Below are positions 1-5,366 of a stretch of 6,451 bases of DNA, one piece after another. The stretch is taken from NCBI GenBank assembly GCA_024644285.1, contig JAHELH010000144.1, positions 1-6,451 of the forward strand, written 5' to 3'. Numbering within the stretch: the stretch's first letter is position 1; each line of letters opens with the position of its first letter. The notes below the pieces were generated by a model. The model worked only from the letters and a program-made list of their open reading frames with translations, was not told where the DNA came from and made no database searches. The stretch comes from Paracoccaceae bacterium (GTDB taxonomy: Bacteria; Pseudomonadota; Alphaproteobacteria; Rhodobacterales; Rhodobacteraceae). The translations under genes were made by a program, and so were the position numbers.

Positions 1-1353
1 GGGCGGATCGTGTCGGATTCGGCGATCTCGACCCGGATCAACGCGGCCCGCGCGGCGCTGGGGGACGACGGAACGGCGCAGCGGCTCATCAAGACGGTGC
101 CCCGGCGCGGGTTCCGGTTCGAGGTGGCGGTGCGGGACGCAGCGGGCGCTCCGCCGCCGACGCGCGACAAGCCCTCGGTGGCGGTGCTGCCGTTCCAGAA
201 CATGTCGGGCGACCCCGATCAGGATTTCTTTTCCGACGGCATCACCGACGACATCATCACCGACCTTAGCCGGTATTCCGAATTGTTCGTCATCGCGCGC
301 CATTCCTCGTTTGCCTACCGCGACAGCGATGCCGCCCCGGTGGAGATCGCCCGAGAGCTTGGCGTGCGGTACATCGCCGAGGGCGCGGTGCGCCGCGCCG
401 GAAACCGCATCCGCGTCACCGCGCGGCTGATCGACCCGCTGGCGGGCAACGAGATGTGGGCCGAGCGCTACGACCGCGACCTGACCGACATCTTCGAGGT
501 GCAGGACGAGATCACCAGCCTGATCGTGAACACGCTCGCCGGCCAGATCACCCGCCAGCACTACATCCGCGCCCGCGACAGCAGCGCCGAGACCGTCGAT
601 GCCTACGAGCAGGTGCTTAAGGCCACGCACTACGCGCTGAAAATCTCGCCCGAGGACAACGCCATCGGCCGAGAGGCGGCCGAGCGCGCCATCGCCATCG
701 ACCCGCACCTGGCGCGGGCGCGGGCGATCCTCGCGCTGACCTACATCACCGAGGCTAACAACTTCTGGGTGCCGGATTCGGCGGCCTCGAACGTACGGGC
801 CTACAGGGAGGTGCTGCAGGCCGTGGCCGAGGACGACCGCGACCCCTGGGTCTTCGCCATGCTGGGCATCGCCGAATTGTGGGTGAACCGGGCGCATGAC
901 CGCGCCATCGCGGCGATGCGCCGGTCGCTGGAGTTGAATCCGTCGAACGCGCATTTCCGGTCGCTGCATTCCTATGTTCTGGCCTTCTGCGACGAGGCCG
1001 AACAGTCGCTGGCCGAGATCGACTACGCGATGCGGATGAACCCGCACCCGTTGCCGATCTACCAGGGATTCCGGGGCCGGGCGCTGCTGATGATGCGGCG
1101 GTTCGACGAGGCGACGCCGTGCCTGGAGCACATGGTGACGCTGATGCCGGGCCATTCGAACGCGCTGGCCTATGCCGCGGTCGCGCATGTCGCCTGCGGC
1201 CGCAAGGAAGAGGCCCGCGCCGCGGTCGAGACATTGATCGAGACCAACGAATACTACCGGCTGGGCGCCCTGCGCCGGCTGCTGCCGTTCAAGGCGCCCG
1301 AGGACCTGGCACTGATCGTCGACCACCTCGAGATCGCCGGCCTGCCCGAGTAG
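1..1353 (+). CDS. Winged-helix / TolB-like / TPR regulatory protein, 5' end missing
   Basis: Partial gene: the frame is open to base 1, so the real start lies upstream; 450 residues are visible before TAG at 1351. Codons 1-40 match the end of an OmpR/PhoB-type winged-helix DNA-binding domain: a recognition-helix segment (VSDSAISTRINAARAAL) followed by the wing signature TVPRRGFRF. The GTG at position 10 falls inside this domain and is therefore an internal valine, not a start. After a short Pro-rich linker, codons 58 to about 185 form a TolB-N-like domain (COG5616 type), beginning PSVAVLPFQNMSGD, with FFSDGITDDIITDLSR and a later IAEGAVRR segment. The rest, about codons 200-440, is alpha-helical and TPR-like (for example AIAAMRRSLELNPSNAHFRS). 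No transmembrane segment is visible between the DNA-binding and TolB-like parts, unlike CadC, so a soluble cytoplasmic regulator is inferred. Relatives are often labelled adenylate cyclase, but no cyclase catalytic domain is present here. Ligand and target genes are unknown. Confidence 0.85.
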   Translation, partial: GRIVSDSAISTRINAARAALGDDGTAQRLIKTVPRRGFRFEVAVRDAAGAPPPTRDKPSVAVLPFQNMSGDPDQDFFSDGITDDIITDLSRYSELFVIARHSSFAYRDSDAAPVEIARELGVRYIAEGAVRRAGNRIRVTARLIDPLAGNEMWAERYDRDLTDIFEVQDEITSLIVNTLAGQITRQHYIRARDSSAETVDAYEQVLKATHYALKISPEDNAIGREAAERAIAIDPHLARARAILALTYITEANNFWVPDSAASNVRAYREVLQAVAEDDRDPWVFAMLGIAELWVNRAHDRAIAAMRRSLELNPSNAHFRSLHSYVLAFCDEAEQSLAEIDYAMRMNPHPLPIYQGFRGRALLMMRRFDEATPCLEHMVTLMPGHSNALAYAAVAHVACGRKEEARAAVETLIETNEYYRLGALRRLLPFKAPEDLALIVDHLEIAGLPE

Positions 1354-1428
1354 CACGGCCCTGGCCCTTTCCTCCCGCGCGCCGTCGCCGTAAGGACGCA
1401 GCGAAGGAATTCGGGCTGTGGGGCAGGC

Positions 1429-1896
1429 ATGCGGCATTTGTGGATCACCGCGGCGGCGGTCTTCGCGCTGGACCAGCTGACGAAATGGCTGGTCGTGCAT
1501 GCGATGGACCTGAAATCCGTCGGCCACATCGACGTGCTGCCGCCGCTGCTGACCTTCCGCATGGCCTGGAACCGGGGGGTGAATTTCGGGCTTTTGGCCG
1601 ATGACGGCGACCTGACGCGCTGGCTGCTGATCGCGCTGGCGCTGGCGATCAGCGCCTGGGTGATCTGGTGGATGCAGGCCGAGGACCGGACGCTGCCGCT
1701 GGTCGCGGCCGGGCTGCTGATCGGGGGCGCGATGGGCAACGTGATCGACCGGCTGATCTATGGCGCGGTGGCGGATTTTCTGAACATGTCGTGCTGTGGC
1801 ATCGACAACCCGTTCGCCTTCAACGTCGCTGACGTGGCGATCTTCGCGGGCGCTATCGGGCTGATCCTGTTCACCGGCGAAAAGAAGACCCCGTGA
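1429..1896 (+). CDS. lspA: Lipoprotein signal peptidase (signal peptidase II)
   Basis: This inner-membrane aspartyl peptidase removes the signal peptide from diacylglyceryl-modified prolipoproteins just before the lipobox cysteine. The 155-residue length is normal for the family. Family landmarks are in order: DQLTKW (15-20), the N48 motif WNRGVNFGL (47-55), GGAMGNVIDR (99-108), VADF with catalytic Asp116, and FNVAD with catalytic Asp135. Four hydrophobic helices are visible at about 4-23, 64-82, 89-106 and 133-149, the expected topology. The chosen ATG places the first helix directly after MRH, as is usual, and a weak purine-rich stretch (GGGGCAGG) ends 1 base before it; no better start exists nearby. 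The loop between the two catalytic aspartates carries a vicinal Cys pair (C122-C123). The gene lies 75 bases after the TPR regulator and 54 bases before a gene for a predicted lipoprotein, one of its likely substrates. Confidence 0.97.
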   Translation: MRHLWITAAAVFALDQLTKWLVVHAMDLKSVGHIDVLPPLLTFRMAWNRGVNFGLLADDGDLTRWLLIALALAISAWVIWWMQAEDRTLPLVAAGLLIGGAMGNVIDRLIYGAVADFLNMSCCGIDNPFAFNVADVAIFAGAIGLILFTGEKKTP

Positions 1897-1938
1897 CGCG
1901 CCGGACCTGATCGGTTAAACAAACCCAAAGCGGGGTGC

Positions 1939-1944
1939 GAGGAG
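1939..1944 (+). promoter_or_regulatory. Ribosome binding site of the DUF3035/BamF-like gene
   Basis: GAGGAG lies 6 bases before the ATG at 1951. This is a good Shine-Dalgarno match and supports that start, which also gives a complete lipoprotein signal peptide. Confidence 0.75.
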
Positions 1945-1950
1945 CCTTCG

Positions 1951-2487
1951 ATGCGAGCGGTAAGCAATGGAATCCTGTTGGTTTTCATGGCGTCTCTGGC
2001 GCTGACGGCGTGTAGCCGCAATCCCGAGCCGCGCCTGCTGAACATCAAGAGCAGCACTCGCGGACCGGACGAATTCGCAATCCTGCCGAACAAGCCGCTG
2101 CAGCAGCCGGCGAATTTCACCGAGCTTCCGTCGCCGGCGCCGGGCACCCAAAACCTCGTCGATCCTACCCCGAACGAGGACGCCATCGCGGCGCTGGGCG
2201 GCAATCCGGCCGTGGTGGCGCGCGGCGGCGTGCCGGCGGCGGATATCGGGCTGATCAACCACGCCAGCCGTTTCGGCGTCTCGACCGAAATTCGGCAGAC
2301 GCTGGCAGCCGAGGATCTGGCGTTCCGTCAGCGCAAGGACGGGCGCCCGCTGGAGCGGCTGTTCAACGTGAACGTCTATTTCCGGGCCTACGAGCGCCAG
2401 TCGCTCGACCAGTATGCCGAACTGGAACGCTTCCGCCGCCTCGGGGTGCGTACCCCGGCGGCGCCGCCGGAAGAGCTGCAGCAATAG
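1951..2487 (+). CDS. bamF: DUF3035-family lipoprotein, probable BAM-complex subunit BamF
   Basis: A 178-residue exported lipoprotein. Residues 1-21 form a type II signal peptide: a basic start, a hydrophobic core (ILLVFMASLAL) and lipobox LTAC with Cys21 as the lipidated residue. Serine at +2 favours the outer membrane by the E. coli Lol rule. The next segment has the family hallmark RGPDEFAILPNKPL (37-50), then a Pro-rich extended stretch with NFTELPSPAPG (55-65). This is the DUF3035 pattern; alphaproteobacterial members are named BamF, an accessory of the BamA/BamD outer-membrane protein assembly machine, whose conserved extended N-terminal segment has been compared with BamC. The C-terminal third (about 125-170) is charged and probably helical. 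The role in outer-membrane protein assembly is inferred from the family, not from a catalytic motif. The neighbour lspA supplies the peptidase that would mature it. The symbol is less certain than the lipoprotein call. Confidence 0.85.
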   Translation: MRAVSNGILLVFMASLALTACSRNPEPRLLNIKSSTRGPDEFAILPNKPLQQPANFTELPSPAPGTQNLVDPTPNEDAIAALGGNPAVVARGGVPAADIGLINHASRFGVSTEIRQTLAAEDLAFRQRKDGRPLERLFNVNVYFRAYERQSLDQYAELERFRRLGVRTPAAPPEELQQ

Positions 2488-2574
2488 TGCCGGGCTGAAC
2501 CGAGGTCACAACCGCGTTGGTTGCCTTGCAGCGGCCGGCCCGCGGTGTACCTATCACGAAGTCGCCCGCGTCCC

Positions 2575-2580
2575 GAGGAG
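2575..2580 (+). promoter_or_regulatory. Ribosome binding site deciding the start of the first M16 gene
   Basis: GAGGAG sits 5 bases before the ATG at 2586. It favours this start over the in-frame TTG at 2517, which would put 23 non-hydrophobic residues ahead of the signal peptide. Confidence 0.8.
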
Positions 2581-2585
2581 AAGAC

Positions 2586-3923
2586 ATGCGCCAACTCGTC
2601 CTGTGCCTGACCGCCCTCTTTCTGTCCACGTCCGTCCAGGCGGCCGTGCCGACGGCCTTCATGCTGGACAACGGGATGCAGGTCGTGGTGCTGGAAGACC
2701 ACCGCGCGCCGGTCGTGGTGCACATGGTCTGGTACAAGGCCGGTGCCGCGGACGAACCGCCGGGACGGTCCGGCATCGCGCATTTCCTGGAGCATCTGTT
2801 GTTCAAGGGCACCGACGAGATGGAGCCGGGAGAGTTTTCCGACACGGTGGCGCGCAATGGCGGGTCGGACAATGCGTTCACCTCGCAGGATTACACCGGC
2901 TATTTCCAGCGCGTCGCCGCCGACCGGCTGGAACTGATGATGAAGATGGAATCGGACCGGATGCGCGATCTGCGGCTTACCGAGGCCGATATCGGCACCG
3001 AGCGCGACGTCATCCTGGAAGAACGCAACCAGCGGGTCGAGAACGAGCCCGGCGCGCTGTTCCAGGAACAGCGCCAGGCGGCGCAGTACCTCAACCACCC
3101 TTATGGCATCCCGGTCATCGGCTGGAAGCACGAGGCGGCGAGCCTGACGCTGGAGGACGCCAACGCGTTCTACCGGGAATACTACGCCCCCAACAACGCC
3201 ATCCTGATCGTCGCGGGCGACGTCGAGCCGGACGAGGTGCGCCGGCTGGCGGAAACCTATTACGGGCCGCTGGAGCCCACGCCGGGCCTCGGCGAGCGTA
3301 TCCGCCCGCAGGAGCCGCCGCAGACCTCGGAACGCCGCCTGACCTTCAGCGATCCGCGCGTCGCGCAGCCCTACGTCATCCGCACCTACCTCGCGCCCGA
3401 ACGCGATCCCGGAATGCAGGAAGAGGCCGCCGCGCTGACCATTCTGGCGGACCTGCTGGGCGGCAACCCGGCGACCTCGGTCCTGGGGCAAAAGTTGCAG
3501 TTCGAAACGCAGGACGCGATCTACACCTCGGCCTTCTATGACGGTGTGAACCATGACGACACGACCTTCGGTCTGGTGATCGTGCCGGTGCCGGGCGTTT
3601 CGCTTGCCGAGGCCGAGGCAAAGCTTGATGCGGCGATCGCCGAATTCATGGCAGAGGGGATCGATGCCGAACAGTTTGAACGCGTCAAGATGCAGATGCG
3701 TGCCTCGCTGATCTATGCCGAGGATTCGATCGCGGGTATCGCGCGGCGCTATGGCGCGTCGCTGACATCCGGCCTGACAATGGAGGATATCGAGGCATGG
3801 CCCGATATCTTGCAGGCCGTCACGCCAGAGGACGTGATGGCCGCGGCGCAGAGCCTCTTCGACCGCAACCGGGCCGTGACCGGCTGGCTGATGCAATCGA
3901 AAACTGCGGAGGTGACGCAATGA
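2586..3923 (+). CDS. Exported M16 zinc metallopeptidase, catalytic subunit
   Basis: A 445-residue insulinase/pitrilysin-family (M16, short M16B type) peptidase. Residues 1-19 form a Sec signal peptide with predicted cleavage at VQA|AV, so the mature protein should be periplasmic. The N-terminal M16 domain (about 25-175) contains the inverted zinc motif HFLEH: His66 and His70 are ligands and Glu69 the general base. The third ligand is Glu146 in ERDVILEER, 76 residues after the second His, the spacing I recall for yeast beta-MPP; Glu139 is the accompanying conserved acid. HPYG (171-174) closes this domain. The C-terminal M16 domain (about 180-365) is recognisable, but its R/Y pair is incomplete: Phe306 stands where Arg is expected, while Tyr313 is kept. 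This points to dependence on a partner, and the next gene, overlapping the stop by 4 bases, supplies the complementary protein. Substrate is unknown; peptides or misfolded envelope proteins are possible. Confidence 0.95.
   Translation: MRQLVLCLTALFLSTSVQAAVPTAFMLDNGMQVVVLEDHRAPVVVHMVWYKAGAADEPPGRSGIAHFLEHLLFKGTDEMEPGEFSDTVARNGGSDNAFTSQDYTGYFQRVAADRLELMMKMESDRMRDLRLTEADIGTERDVILEERNQRVENEPGALFQEQRQAAQYLNHPYGIPVIGWKHEAASLTLEDANAFYREYYAPNNAILIVAGDVEPDEVRRLAETYYGPLEPTPGLGERIRPQEPPQTSERRLTFSDPRVAQPYVIRTYLAPERDPGMQEEAAALTILADLLGGNPATSVLGQKLQFETQDAIYTSAFYDGVNHDDTTFGLVIVPVPGVSLAEAEAKLDAAIAEFMAEGIDAEQFERVKMQMRASLIYAEDSIAGIARRYGASLTSGLTMEDIEAWPDILQAVTPEDVMAAAQSLFDRNRAVTGWLMQSKTAEVTQ
3908..3915 (+). promoter_or_regulatory. 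Strong Shine-Dalgarno inside the end of the first M16 gene
   Basis: GGAGGTGA is fully complementary to the 16S rRNA 3' end and lies 4 bases before the ATG at 3920 (7 bases counted from GGAGG). It fixes the start of the second M16 gene and should give efficient translation despite the overlap. Confidence 0.85.
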
Positions 3924-5233
3924 TCCGTCTTGCCGCCAGCCTTGGCCTGTTGCTGCTGGCCGCGCTGCCGGCGCGCGCCGCCGTCGACATCCAGGAAGTC
4001 ACCTCGCCCGGCGGTTTCACCGCCTGGCTGGTCGAGGAGCACTCGATCCCCTTCGTGTCGCTGGAAATCCGCTTCAAGGGCGGCGCGTCGCTGGACCGTC
4101 CCGGCAAGCGCGGTGCGGTCAACCTGATGACCGGACTGATCGAGGAAGGCGCCGGTGACCTGAACGCCCAGCAATTCGCCAAGGCGCAGGAAGAGCTGGC
4201 CGCGCGCTACGAGTTCGATGTCCACGACGATTCGCTGGCGATCTCGGCGCGCTTTCTCACCGAATACCGGGACGCTTCGGTCGACCTGTTGAAACTGGCG
4301 CTGACCGAGCCGCGGTTCGACGAGGACGCTGTGGAGCGGGTGCGCGAGCAGGTCTTGTCGATTATCCGCTCGGATTCCACCGACCCGGACGATATCGCGA
4401 GCCGCACCTTCGACGCGCTGGCCTTCGGCGATCACCCCTACGGTTCCTCGCTGAACGGGACGCTTGACAGCGTCGCGGCGCTGACGCGCGACGATATCGT
4501 GACCGCCCATGCCGACGTCCTGACGCGCGACAAGGTCTATGTCGGCGCCGTCGGCGACATCACGGCCGAGGAACTGGGTATGCTGCTCGACCGGCTGCTG
4601 GGCGATCTGCCGGAAACCGGCGCGTCGATGCCGGACGAGGCCGAGTTGTCGCTGACCGGCGGCGTGACCGTCGTGCCGTTCGACACGCCGCAATCGGTGG
4701 CGGTTTTCGGACATTCCGGAATCCGACGGGACGATCCGGATTTCTTCGCGGCCTTCGTGATGAACCAGATCCTGGGCGGCGGCAACTTTTCCTCGCGCCT
4801 GATGCAGGAGGTGCGCGAGAAGCGCGGGCTGACCTACGGCGTCTACTCCTACCTCGTCGACAAGGATTACGCCCAGATGGTGATGGGACGGTTCGCCAGC
4901 GCCAACGAGCGCATCGCCGATGCGATCGCGGTGGTGCGCGACGAATGGGCGAAGATCGCCGAGGAGGGCGTGACCGAGAAGGAATTGGCGGATGCCAAGA
5001 CCTATCTGACCGGCGCCTATCCGCTGCGCTTCGACGGCAACGCCCAGATCGCGGGTATCCTGGTGGGAATGCAGTTGTCGGACCTGCCCATCGACTACAT
5101 TGCCACCCGCAACGACAAGGTGAACGCGGTGACGCTCGAGGACATCAAGCGCGTCGCCGCGCGGCTGGTGCGGCCCGACGCGCTGCGGTTCGTGGTGGTG
5201 GGGCAGCCCGTGGGGCTGGAAGCGGTGAACTGA
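3920..5233 (+). CDS. Exported M16 family protein lacking the zinc site, partner subunit
   Basis: A 437-residue M16 homologue with its own Sec signal peptide (1-20, predicted cleavage ARA|AV). The fold is clear: an N-terminal M16 domain (about 25-170), ending near DHPYGSSLNGT, and a C-terminal domain (about 175-355). The zinc motif is gone: aligning GKRGAVNLMTGL with the active paralogue puts Asn68, Thr71 and Gly72 in place of His, Glu and His, so it should not bind catalytic zinc. By contrast the C-terminal domain has an intact R/Y pair, Arg299 and Tyr306, with the 7-residue spacing of insulinase, preceded by a Gly-rich LGGGNFSSRL segment (285-294). Known paired M16 enzymes divide labour this way, one half carrying the metal site and the other the substrate-holding pair. 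The ATGA overlap with the catalytic gene supports coupled, balanced production and a heterodimer in the periplasm. Heterodimerisation is inferred. The start is set by the strong Shine-Dalgarno and the signal peptide; no better upstream start is seen. Confidence 0.93.
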   Translation: MIRLAASLGLLLLAALPARAAVDIQEVTSPGGFTAWLVEEHSIPFVSLEIRFKGGASLDRPGKRGAVNLMTGLIEEGAGDLNAQQFAKAQEELAARYEFDVHDDSLAISARFLTEYRDASVDLLKLALTEPRFDEDAVERVREQVLSIIRSDSTDPDDIASRTFDALAFGDHPYGSSLNGTLDSVAALTRDDIVTAHADVLTRDKVYVGAVGDITAEELGMLLDRLLGDLPETGASMPDEAELSLTGGVTVVPFDTPQSVAVFGHSGIRRDDPDFFAAFVMNQILGGGNFSSRLMQEVREKRGLTYGVYSYLVDKDYAQMVMGRFASANERIADAIAVVRDEWAKIAEEGVTEKELADAKTYLTGAYPLRFDGNAQIAGILVGMQLSDLPIDYIATRNDKVNAVTLEDIKRVAARLVRPDALRFVVVGQPVGLEAVN

Positions 5234-5366
5234 TCTGCACAGCGTCCCGGGTGTGATCCGGGGCCTGACGCCAAATGAAGACGTCTCTGATCGGGGTTGG
5301 GGAAGCACGGCAGCCAGCCGGCAACCTCGCGCTTTCCGAATCGGCGTACCCCTGCTATTTGGTGGT
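5234..5366 (+). other. Gap between the M16 pair and mutL
   Basis: These 133 bases are the longest gene-free stretch in the window. They hold an imperfect hairpin at 5242-5271 and an A/T-richer patch just before mutL (CTATTT at 5355-5360). I see no credible small gene. No GGAG-type ribosome binding site is placed correctly for the mutL ATG; GGTGG at 5361-5365 is only one base away from it, too close to function normally. Confidence 0.6.
5242..5271 (+). terminator. Imperfect GC-rich hairpin, possible weak terminator
   Basis: CCCGG (5246-5250) pairs with CCGGG (5258-5262) around a 7-base loop, extended by a T-G wobble; the outer GCGTC (5242-5246) and GACGC (5267-5271) offer an alternative or bulged extension. 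It starts 8 bases after the second M16 stop codon, the right place for a transcript end, but no T-run follows, so it does not qualify as a standard intrinsic terminator. It could instead stabilise the 3' end of the upstream message. Confidence 0.25.

Noticed and set aside
10..12. GTG as the start of the first gene
   Set aside because: It encodes a valine inside the winged-helix domain (RIVSDSAIS), and the frame stays open to base 1; the true start is upstream.
1354..1428. Possible terminator after the TPR regulator (GGCC-CT-GGCC followed by CTTTCC)
   Set aside because: The loop would be 2 bases and no T-run follows, so it cannot form a normal intrinsic terminator.
2517..2519. TTG as an upstream start for the first M16 gene
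   Set aside because: It would bury the signal peptide behind 23 residues and has no ribosome binding site; ATG 2586 has GAGGAG at ideal spacing.
2509..2523. Small hairpin CAACC-GCGTT-GGTTG between the DUF3035 and M16 genes
   Set aside because: Only 5 pairs, no T-run; expected by chance at this base composition and not convincing as a terminator.
2533..2540. 8-base palindrome GGCCGGCC
   Set aside because: Short GC palindromes are common in such GC-rich DNA and nothing around it suggests an operator.
2526..2554. Possible promoter (TTGCAG, 17-base spacer, ACCTAT) before the first M16 gene
   Set aside because: The -10 match is only 2 of 6 bases; not better than background.
2414..3541. Plus-strand 375-codon frame overlapping the DUF3035 and first M16 genes
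   Set aside because: It is out of frame with clear M16 motifs, and its Arg/Ala/Gly/Pro-rich product has no family features.
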